Origin: JAUJNH01 sp038253125
GTDB taxonomy: Bacteria; Actinomycetota; Acidimicrobiia; Acidimicrobiales; JAUJNH01
Length of the DNA: 21,452 nt
Assembly (NCBI GenBank): GCA_038253125.1
Contig: JBBSHM010000040.1
Coordinates: 1-21,452 of the forward strand
Reading direction: 5' to 3'
In this document: one piece after another, positions 15,472-21,452 of the stretch
Position numbering within the stretch: the first letter of the stretch is position 1
Layout of the letters: each line of letters opens with the position of its first letter
Position numbers and translations under genes: made by a program
The notes under the pieces: generated by a model
The model's database searches: none
Told to the model about the DNA's origin: nothing
The model's input: the letters and a program-made list of their open reading frames with translations, nothing else

Positions 15472-17284
15472 GGCTGAGATCGACGCCGGCCGGCAGGGAC
15501 CGCTCGGGCCGAACACCGAGATGCGCAGCGACCATTGCGGCTCGTTGACGGCGAAGGACGTCGGGCGCCAGGTCGAGCTGTGCGGCTGGGTGGCCCACCG
15601 GCGCGAGCACGGCGAACGCCTGGCCTTCGTCGACCTGCGGGACCACACCGGCGTCGTGCAGTGCGTCGTCCGCAACGGCCCGGGAACGGCTGACAGCAGC
15701 GAGGCCTCCGGCCACCAGCCGGTCCTTGAGGCGCCGGACCTCCGTCCCGAGTTCGTCGTCCACGTCCGCGGCACGGTCGAGAGTCGCCGGGAGGCGACGG
15801 TGAACCCCGCACTGGCCACCGGCGAGGTGGAGGTCCGCGACTGCACGGTCACGGTGCTCTCGGAGGCCGAGACGCCGCCGTTCTCAATCGACGAGCACGG
15901 GCCGGCCACCGACGAGGTCATCCGCCTTAGGTACCGCTACGTGGACCTGCGGCGCGATCGCATGCAGCGCAACCTGCGGATGCGCGCCGCGGTGAACACC
16001 GCCATCCGGGAGGCCATGCAGGCCCAGGGCTTCCTCGAGATCGAGACGCCGATGCTGATGGCGTCCACCCCCGAGGGTGCCCGTGACTTCCTGGTGCCGT
16101 CCCGCCTGAAGCCGGGGTCGTTCTACGCCCTGCCCCAGTCGCCCCAGCTGTTCAAGCAGCTGTCGATGGTCGGAGGCGCCGACCGCTACTACCAGATCGC
16201 CCGCTGCATGCGTGACGAGGACCTGCGGGCCGACCGCCAGCTCGAGTTCACCCAGCTCGACGCCGAGATGAGCTTCGGCTCGCAGGAGGACGTGCTGCAG
16301 GCCATCTCGTACGCCGTGCGCATGGCGGCGGCCGCCGACGGCCAGGACCTGGGCGAGATCGGCCGGCTGACCTGGCACGACGCCCAGGAGCGCTACGGGT
16401 CCGACAAGCCCGACGTGCGCTTCGCCATGGAGCTGATCGAGCTGACCCCCCTGTTCGCCTCGACCGGTTTCAACGCCTTCCGGGTCCCGTGCGTCAAGGC
16501 CATCGTCGTGCCGGGCGGCGCTGCCCTCGGCCGGGGCCGCACCGACGCTCTCACCGAGCTGGCCCGGTCGTTCGGGGCCAAGGGCCTGGCCTGGCTGAAG
16601 CGCGGCGCTGGCGACGGCGCCCTCGAAGGGCCCATCCTCAAGTTCCTGAGCGACGAGGAGCGGGCCGGCCTGCCCGGCGAGCCCGGTGACCTCCTGCTGT
16701 TCGTGGCCGACGAGCGGCCGGTCGTCAACAAGGTGCTGGGACTGCTCCGGCTGGAGGTCGGCCGGCCGCCGGTGAACGAGGGCGGCCTCCAGGCGGTGTG
16801 GGTGGTGGACTTCCCCCTGTTCGACGGGGTCGACGACGCCGGCCGGCCGATGTCGGCCCACCACCCGTTCACCATGCCGCACCAGGAGGACCTCGACCTG
16901 CTCGACACCGACCCGTTGGCCGTGCGCTCGCAGGCCTACGACCTGGTGCTGAACGGATGGGAGCTGGGCTCGGGGAGCGTGCGCATCCACCGGGCCGATG
17001 TGCAGCAGCAGGTGTTCAGGGTCCTCGGCATAGAGGCCGACGAGGCCCAGCAGAAGTTCGGCTTCCTGCTCGACGCCTTCCGCTACGGCGCTCCGCCCCA
17101 CGCCGGCTTCGCCTTTGGCATCGACCGCCTAGTGGCGCTGCTGGCCGGCGAGGAGAACATCCGCGAGGTCATCGCCTTCCCGAAGACCCAGTCGGGAACC
17201 GATCCCCTCACCGGCGCGCCGACCCCCGTCGCCGCCAGGGACCTCGAGATCTACGGCCTCCGCCCCCTGCCTCCACCGACCTGA
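15464..17284 (+). CDS. aspS: Aspartyl-tRNA synthetase, probably non-discriminating
   Basis: A 606-residue bacterial-type class IIb synthetase. The N-terminal anticodon-binding OB domain has CGWVAHRREHGERLAFVDLRD. The catalytic domain includes RYRYVDLRRDRMQRNL, FLEIETPML, QSPQLFKQLSMVGG, motif 2 (RDEDLRADRQLEFTQLD) and motif 3 (GIDRLVALL). The bacterial GAD insertion lies in between, and HHPFTMPHQED and the C-terminal TQSGTDPLTGAP are typical. His at residue 49 (in REHG) occupies the position where a His marks AspRS enzymes that also charge tRNA-Asn; discriminating E. coli-type enzymes have Leu. That suggests Asn-tRNA formation by GatCAB. The start at 15464 is supported by a strong ribosome-binding site. 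A palindromic element follows the stop. Confidence 0.94.
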   Translation: MAEAEIDAGRQGPLGPNTEMRSDHCGSLTAKDVGRQVELCGWVAHRREHGERLAFVDLRDHTGVVQCVVRNGPGTADSSEASGHQPVLEAPDLRPEFVVHVRGTVESRREATVNPALATGEVEVRDCTVTVLSEAETPPFSIDEHGPATDEVIRLRYRYVDLRRDRMQRNLRMRAAVNTAIREAMQAQGFLEIETPMLMASTPEGARDFLVPSRLKPGSFYALPQSPQLFKQLSMVGGADRYYQIARCMRDEDLRADRQLEFTQLDAEMSFGSQEDVLQAISYAVRMAAAADGQDLGEIGRLTWHDAQERYGSDKPDVRFAMELIELTPLFASTGFNAFRVPCVKAIVVPGGAALGRGRTDALTELARSFGAKGLAWLKRGAGDGALEGPILKFLSDEERAGLPGEPGDLLLFVADERPVVNKVLGLLRLEVGRPPVNEGGLQAVWVVDFPLFDGVDDAGRPMSAHHPFTMPHQEDLDLLDTDPLAVRSQAYDLVLNGWELGSGSVRIHRADVQQQVFRVLGIEADEAQQKFGFLLDAFRYGAPPHAGFAFGIDRLVALLAGEENIREVIAFPKTQSGTDPLTGAPTPVAARDLEIYGLRPLPPPT

Positions 17285-17291
17285 CCCCCCG

Positions 17292-17341
17292 CTTCTGTCG
17301 GGAGTACCTGTCGCTCAGCGCACAGCTTCTCCCGACAGTTC
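17292..17341. repeat. Palindromic element, copy 2 (after aspS)
   Basis: Arms CTGTCGGGAG (17295–17304) and CTCCCGACAG (17329–17338) form a perfect 10-bp stem around a 24-nt loop, the same loop length as copy 1. The loop contains TGTCGCTCAGCG, which appears in copy 1 on the opposite strand, so the copies are inverted relative to each other. It lies 7 nt after the aspS stop, and the preceding TGACCCCCCG is identical to that before copy 1. The rest of the 98-nt gap holds the rarA promoter. Confidence 0.75.
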
Positions 17342-17370
17342 GGCATTGGGGGGGCGACGGTGGCCGGTCA

Positions 17371-17376
17371 TAGGCT
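17371..17376 (+). promoter_or_regulatory. Putative -10 element of rarA
   Basis: TAGGCT lies 6 nt before the GTG start at 17383, the same spacing as for rel. The 6 nt between are too few for a ribosome-binding site, so a leaderless GTG-initiated message is inferred. Confidence 0.5.
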
Positions 17377-17382
17377 CTTGGG

Positions 17383-18657
17383 GTGGACCTGTTCGAGGCC
17401 GGCCTGGCTGACCGGCTGAAGGCGAGGGGGCCTCTGGCCAGTCGGCTGCGGCCCACCAGCCTTGATCAGGTGGTGGGACAGGACCACCTCCTGGGGCCCG
17501 AGGGCGCCCTGCGGGCGCTGGTCGAGGCTCGCCGCCTGGGAAGCGTGATCCTGTGGGGGCCGGCCGGGACGGGCAAGACCACCATCGCCCGTCTGTTGGC
17601 CGACGCGGTGGGCGCCTCCTTCGAGCCGCTGAGCGCGGTGAGCGCCGGGGTGAAGGACGTGCGGGAGATCGCCGAGCGGGCTAGGCGGCGCCTGGCCGAG
17701 CACGGCGCCGACACCATCCTTTTCCTCGACGAGGTGCACCGGTTCAACAAGGCCCAGCAAGACGCCCTGCTCCCGAGCGTCGAGGACGGCACGATCACCC
17801 TGATCGGGGCGACGACCGAGAACCCGTTCTTCGAGGTGAACGGGCCCCTGCTCAGCCGGTCGACCCTGTTCCGCCTGGAGCCCCTGCACGCCGAGGCACT
17901 GGCCGTGCTTCTGCGGCGGGGCCTGGAGGCCGAGGAGGCGACGATCGACGACGACGCCGCCGTCTTCCTGGTCGACCTGGTGGACGGCGACGGCCGGGCC
18001 CTGCTCACCACGCTCGAGGTTGCCGTGGCCGTCGCCGGCCCCGACCGGCGGGTGACGGTGGAAGCGGTGGAGCGGGGCCGCACCACCCGGGCGCTCACCT
18101 ATGGGCGCGACGACCACTACGACGTGGTCAGCGCCTTCATCAAGAGCATCCGGGGCAGCGACCCCGATGCCGGCCTGTACTGGCTGGCCCGGATGCTCAG
18201 CTCGGGCGAGGACCCCCGCTTCGTGGCCCGACGCCTGGTCATCCTGGCCAGCGAGGACGTGGGCATGGCCGACCCGACCAGCCTGCTCGTGGCCACGGCG
18301 GCCGCTTCGGCCGTGGAGTACGTCGGGCTTCCCGAGGCCCAGCTGAACCTGGCCCAGGCGGTGGTGCACCTGGCCCAGGCCCCGAAGTCCAACCGGGTGA
18401 CCATGGCCATCGGGGCGGCAATGGCCGACGTGCGCGACCGGCCGAAGGGGGCGGTGCCGGCCCACCTGCGTGACGCCCACTACAAGGGGGCGGCGTCGAT
18501 CGGCCACGGCGGGGGCTACGCCTACCCGCACGACGATCCCCGAGGCTGGGTGGCGCAGCGCCACCGGCCCGACGAGGTGGCCGACCGCACCTACTACGAG
18601 CCCACAGGCCACGGCTTCGAGGCCGAGGTTGCCGCCCGGATGGCCGAACGCCGCTGA
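17383..18657 (+). CDS. rarA: Replication-associated recombination ATPase RarA (MgsA/WRNIP1 family)
   Basis: A 424-residue AAA+ ATPase related to clamp loaders that acts at stalled replication forks. The N-terminus LASRLRPTSLDQVVGQDHLLG is the RarA entry motif. Walker A is GPAGTGKTT (59–67) and Walker B is LFLDEVHRFNKAQQDALL, the latter very characteristic. IGATTENPFFEVNGPLLSR contains sensor 1 and the arginine region. The C-terminal tetramerisation region has the signatures DVVSAFIKSIRGSDPDAGLYWLARML and ASEDVGMADP. The protein ends with the YPHDDPRGWVAQRHRPDE segment. GTG 17383 is the first possible start giving the family N-terminus and lies 6 nt from a promoter box. Length and motifs are normal. 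Confidence 0.95.
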   Translation: MDLFEAGLADRLKARGPLASRLRPTSLDQVVGQDHLLGPEGALRALVEARRLGSVILWGPAGTGKTTIARLLADAVGASFEPLSAVSAGVKDVREIAERARRRLAEHGADTILFLDEVHRFNKAQQDALLPSVEDGTITLIGATTENPFFEVNGPLLSRSTLFRLEPLHAEALAVLLRRGLEAEEATIDDDAAVFLVDLVDGDGRALLTTLEVAVAVAGPDRRVTVEAVERGRTTRALTYGRDDHYDVVSAFIKSIRGSDPDAGLYWLARMLSSGEDPRFVARRLVILASEDVGMADPTSLLVATAAASAVEYVGLPEAQLNLAQAVVHLAQAPKSNRVTMAIGAAMADVRDRPKGAVPAHLRDAHYKGAASIGHGGGYAYPHDDPRGWVAQRHRPDEVADRTYYEPTGHGFEAEVAARMAERR

Positions 18658-18658
18658 A

Positions 18659-18687
18659 GGGCCGCCCTGCCGGGAAGAGGGGCGCCC
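18659..18687 (+). terminator. Imperfect hairpin between rarA and alaS
   Basis: GGGCCGCCCT (18659–18668) pairs with AGGGGCGCCC (18678–18687) except for two central positions, leaving a 9-nt loop. It starts 2 nt after the rarA stop and overlaps where a -35 of the alaS promoter would lie. Weak evidence for a terminator; GC-rich sequence often forms such pairs by chance. Confidence 0.25.
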
Positions 18688-18692
18688 GCCGG

Positions 18693-18698
18693 TAACGT
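18693..18698 (+). promoter_or_regulatory. Putative -10 element of alaS
   Basis: TAACGT lies 10 nt before ATG 18709. An in-frame GTG at 18697 would overlap this box and is therefore unlikely to be the start. The short distance also leaves no room for a T-box or other leader. Confidence 0.5.
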
Positions 18699-18708
18699 GA
18701 GGGCTCCC

Positions 18709-21357
18709 ATGGCTGACTGGACGGCTGAACGGCTGCGGAGCACCTGGACCCGCTTCTTCGTCGAGCGGGGCCACACGCCCCTGCCGAGCGCCGGGCTCAT
18801 CCCGCACCACCCCCGGGCGCCGCTGTTCACCAACGCCGGGATGACGCAGTTCCTGCCCTACTTCCTGGGCGAGCAGAGCCCGCCGGACGCCCGCCTGACC
18901 ACGATCCAGAAGTGCGTGCGGATCATGGGCAAGCACGACGACATCGAGAACATCGGGCGCTCCCGACGCCACGTCACGTTCTTCGAGATGCTGGGCAACT
19001 TCAGCTTCGGCGATTACTTCAAGAAGGGCGCCATAGAGCTGGCCTTCGAGTTGTCGACCGAGGTGTTCGGCTTCGACCCCGAGCTGTTGTGGGTCACCGT
19101 CCACCACACCGACGACGAGGCCGAGCAGCTGTGGCTCGACCTCACCTCGATCCCGCGGGAGCGCATCCAGCGGATGGGCCTGACCGACGACGAGAACTTC
19201 TGGGCCATGGGCGACACCGGCCCGTGCGGGCCGTGCTCGGAGATCCACCTCGACCGCGGTGCGGCCTTTGGCGCCGAGGGGGGCCCCGCCCACGGCGGCG
19301 ATGAGCGGTTCCTCGAGTTCTGGAACCTCGTCTTCACCCAGTACGACCGCCAGCCCGACGGCACCCTGGCGCCGCTGCCCCGCCGCAACATCGACACCGG
19401 CGCCGGCTACGAACGCCTGCTCAGCATCCTTCAGGGCGTCGACTCTGTCTTCGAGACCGACCTGTTCGTCCCGCTGCTCGACGCCGCTTCGTCGGCCACC
19501 GGGCTGGCGTCGGGGCGCGACCCTGACATCGACGTGAGCCTGCGCATCCTGGCCGACCACGCCCGTTCCACGGCCTTGCTCATCAACGACGGCGTTTTCC
19601 CCTCGAACGAGGACCGGGGCTACGTGCTGCGCCGCCTCATCCGCCGTGCCGTCCGAAGGGCATACTCGCTCGGCGTCGAGCAACAGGTGATGGCCAAGGT
19701 CGCCGGCGCCGTCGTCGATGAGATGCGGGGCGCCTACCCCGACCTGGAGCGCAACCGCGACTTCATCCTTCAGGTGCTTGACGTCGAGGAGGGCCGCTTC
19801 CGCTCGACGCTGCACAAGGGCCTGGTCCGGCTCGACCGCTACATCAGCGACGACCTCGGCCTGGGCGATACCGCCGTCCAAGCTGAGGGCGGTCTTGGGG
19901 AAGTCAGCGCCAAGGTTCCTGGTGCAGTCGCCTTTGAGCTGCACGACACCTACGGGTTCCCGGTCGAGGTCACCCGCGAGGTGGCGGCCGAGCGGGGGAT
20001 CGAGGTCGACGAGGAGGAGTTCCGGGCCCTGATGCAACGGCAGCGCGAGCGGGCCAGGGGAGCGGCGCGCCGCGACGGCGGCACGGGTCCCAACGCCGCG
20101 GCTTACCGGGAATTGCTCGAGCAGTTCGGACCCACCGCCTTTGTCGGTGAGCACGATGACGAGGCCACGGCCCGGGTTCTGGCCGTCCTGGCCGACAGCG
20201 GTGAGCGGGAGGGCCACGTCGAGGTGGTGCTTGACCGCACCCCGTTCTACGCCGAAGGGGGCGGGCAGGTGGGCGACAGCGGCCGGCTGTGCAGCGACAC
20301 CGGCGCGGCCCGGGTCGTGGACACGACCAGGGGAATCTCCGGTCTCACCCGCCACCACGCCGTGATCGAGCAGGGCTTCCTCAACCCGGGCCAGGAGGCG
20401 CGGGCCGTCATCGACGGCGACCGCCGCGACGCCATCCGCCGCAACCACACCGGAACCCATCTGCTGCACTGGGCGCTGGGTGAGGTGCTGGGCCGCCACG
20501 TCAAGCAGCAGGGGTCGCTGGTCGGGCCCGACGAGCTGCGCTTCGACTTCAGTCACTTCAGCGCCATGTCACCCGACGAGGTCGCCAAGGTCGAAGCGCT
20601 GGTCAACTCCGACGTGCTGGCCGCCGAGCTGGTGGTGGTTCGCGAGATGTCGATGGCCGAGGCCGAGGCGGAGGGGGCCGTGGCCTTCTTCGGCGAGAAG
20701 TACGCAGAGGTGGTGCGGGTCCTGGACGCCGGGCCCCACAGCCGCGAGCTGTGCGGCGGGACCCACGTGCGCAGCACCGGCCAGATCGGCCCGCTCAAGA
20801 TCACCAAGGAGGAGTCGGTCGCCTCCAACACCCGGCGCATCTACGCAACCACCGGCCTCGGCACCATCAAGCGCCACCACGAGGAGGAGCAGATGCTCCA
20901 CCGGGCCGCCTCGATGCTGAAGGCCAGGCCCGAGGCTCTGCCCGAGGCTATCGACAAGGTGCTGGCCGAGCGCAGGGCGTTGCAGGACGAGCTGGCGGCC
21001 ATCCGGTCCCGGGCCGCGGTGGCCGACGCCGGGGCGCTGGTGGCCGAGGCGGTGGCCGGCGCCGTGGTGGCCCGCCGGGACGGCCTCGACCCTGATTCGC
21101 TCAGGCAGCTGGCATTGGCCGTGCGTGACCGGCTGCCGGCGGCGCGGGCGGTGGTGCTCATCGGCAGCCCCGACGGCCGGCGGGTGTCACTGGTTGCGGC
21201 GGTCGCCCCCGGCGAGTCGGCGGCCGCCCTGCTGCAGGAGCCGGCCGCGGTGGTCGGCGGCCGGGGAGGCGGCAAGGGCGACGTGGCCCAGGCCGGCGGG
21301 AAGGACCCCGCCGCCATCGACGCCGCCCTCGAGCGGGCCCGCAGCCTCCTCGCCTGA
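18709..21357 (+). CDS. alaS: Alanyl-tRNA synthetase
   Basis: An 882-residue class II synthetase with editing. The catalytic domain has LFTNAGMTQFLPYFLG, KCVRIMGKHDDIENIGRS and MGDTGPCGPCSEIHLDRG, and RRNIDTGAGYERLLSILQG. The LRRLIRRAVRRAYSLG segment in the tRNA-recognition region is conserved. The editing domain keeps its metal-binding residues: HTGTH (H580 and H584) and CGGTH (C682 and H686). A C-Ala domain with a coiled-coil-like segment (residues about 725–770) and a GGRGGGKGDVAQAGG motif ends the protein, which has the usual length. ATG 18709 gives the family N-terminus (MADWTAERLRSTWTRFF) just after the promoter box. The stop overlaps the ruvX start by one base. Confidence 0.97.
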   Translation: MADWTAERLRSTWTRFFVERGHTPLPSAGLIPHHPRAPLFTNAGMTQFLPYFLGEQSPPDARLTTIQKCVRIMGKHDDIENIGRSRRHVTFFEMLGNFSFGDYFKKGAIELAFELSTEVFGFDPELLWVTVHHTDDEAEQLWLDLTSIPRERIQRMGLTDDENFWAMGDTGPCGPCSEIHLDRGAAFGAEGGPAHGGDERFLEFWNLVFTQYDRQPDGTLAPLPRRNIDTGAGYERLLSILQGVDSVFETDLFVPLLDAASSATGLASGRDPDIDVSLRILADHARSTALLINDGVFPSNEDRGYVLRRLIRRAVRRAYSLGVEQQVMAKVAGAVVDEMRGAYPDLERNRDFILQVLDVEEGRFRSTLHKGLVRLDRYISDDLGLGDTAVQAEGGLGEVSAKVPGAVAFELHDTYGFPVEVTREVAAERGIEVDEEEFRALMQRQRERARGAARRDGGTGPNAAAYRELLEQFGPTAFVGEHDDEATARVLAVLADSGEREGHVEVVLDRTPFYAEGGGQVGDSGRLCSDTGAARVVDTTRGISGLTRHHAVIEQGFLNPGQEARAVIDGDRRDAIRRNHTGTHLLHWALGEVLGRHVKQQGSLVGPDELRFDFSHFSAMSPDEVAKVEALVNSDVLAAELVVVREMSMAEAEAEGAVAFFGEKYAEVVRVLDAGPHSRELCGGTHVRSTGQIGPLKITKEESVASNTRRIYATTGLGTIKRHHEEEQMLHRAASMLKARPEALPEAIDKVLAERRALQDELAAIRSRAAVADAGALVAEAVAGAVVARRDGLDPDSLRQLALAVRDRLPAARAVVLIGSPDGRRVSLVAAVAPGESAAALLQEPAAVVGGRGGGKGDVAQAGGKDPAAIDAALERARSLLA

Positions 21358-21452
21358 TGCGCACCCTCGGCGTGGACCTCGGGTCGGTGCGCGTGGGTGT
21401 GGCCCTCTCTGACCCGACCGGGGTGCTGGCGTCGCCCCTCGTGGTGCTGCCC
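21357..21452 (+). CDS. ruvX: Putative pre-16S rRNA nuclease / Holliday junction resolvase-like RuvX (YqgF), N-terminal part
   Basis: The first 32 codons of a gene that runs off the right edge. The translation begins MRTLGVDLGSVRVGVALSDP, the first strand and the DxGxxxxGxA-type loop of the RNase H-like YqgF/RuvX family, with the catalytic Asp at residue 7. Family members process the 5' end of 16S rRNA or were proposed as junction resolvases. ATG 21357 overlaps the alaS stop (TGATG). The alaS–ruvX order is common in actinobacteria and elsewhere. The C-terminal catalytic residues are outside the window. Confidence 0.88.
   Translation, partial: MRTLGVDLGSVRVGVALSDPTGVLASPLVVLP

Noticed and set aside
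13309..15921. An 870-codon minus-strand open frame across rel, hisS and aspS (and a similar 856-codon one at 10630–13200)
   Set aside because: Same reasoning: a compositional shadow of recognised plus-strand genes, with no promoter or domain.
18658..18708. T-box or other tRNA-sensing leader before alaS, hisS or aspS
   Set aside because: The gaps are 51 and 27 nt or an overlap, far too short for a T-box, and the apparent starts are nearly leaderless.
17368..20556. A 1062-codon open frame on the minus strand across rarA and alaS
   Set aside because: It lies wholly antisense to two clear genes, has no family motif, and is rich in Gly/Ala/Arg/His. Long antisense frames are expected in very GC-rich coding DNA.

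Overview
The window is a very GC-rich bacterial chromosome segment in which every gene reads on the + strand. The order is PIM acyltransferase end – pimA – M48-like gene – DUF3048 lipoprotein – pdxS – pdxT – yebC – peroxiredoxin – ruvC – ruvA – ruvB – secD – secF – apt – rel – hisS – aspS – rarA – alaS – ruvX (start only). From memory, this is a compressed version of the pgsA–ruvX stretch of Mycobacterium tuberculosis, so the host is an actinomycete. Phosphatidylinositol-mannoside genes, GTG starts and apparent leaderless promoters agree. The compactness and the lack of mycobacterial insertions suggest a deep lineage such as Acidimicrobiia, but that is inference. No mobile genes, phage genes, CRISPR array, tRNA or rRNA were found.

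Layout. 1–1223: end of the mannoside acyltransferase and pimA (envelope glycolipid). 1335–3121: an M48-fold protein that has lost its zinc ligands, translationally coupled to a Tat-type DUF3048 lipoprotein. 3137–5924: PLP synthase pdxST, yebC and an AhpC/BCP-type peroxiredoxin, led by a possible 15-codon upstream ORF. 5996–8217: ruvCAB (Holliday-junction processing) behind an SOS-box-like palindrome on the ruvC start codon. 8292–11727: secD, secF and apt, with no yajC. 11854–14133: bifunctional (p)ppGpp enzyme Rel. 14146–17284: hisS and aspS. 17371–18657: rarA. 18693–21452: alaS and the start of ruvX.

Two start types recur. Genes inside units start on or next to the previous stop codon (ATGA, GTGA or TGATG), or use a clear GGAGG-type site (yebC, aspS). 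Genes that open a unit have no ribosome-binding site but carry a TAnnnT hexamer 6–12 nt before the start codon, which fits leaderless or nearly leaderless transcripts.

The least explained structure is a 50-bp element with inverted-repeat arms (CTGTCGGGAG/CTCCCGACAG) around a 24-nt loop. It occurs directly after the ruvB stop and again, in opposite orientation, directly after the aspS stop. The two copies match at about 40 of 50 positions without gaps, including a 12-nt conserved loop core. They look like members of a dispersed palindromic repeat or 3'-end element family. Every intergenic gap here is shorter than 300 bases, and those of note are described below.
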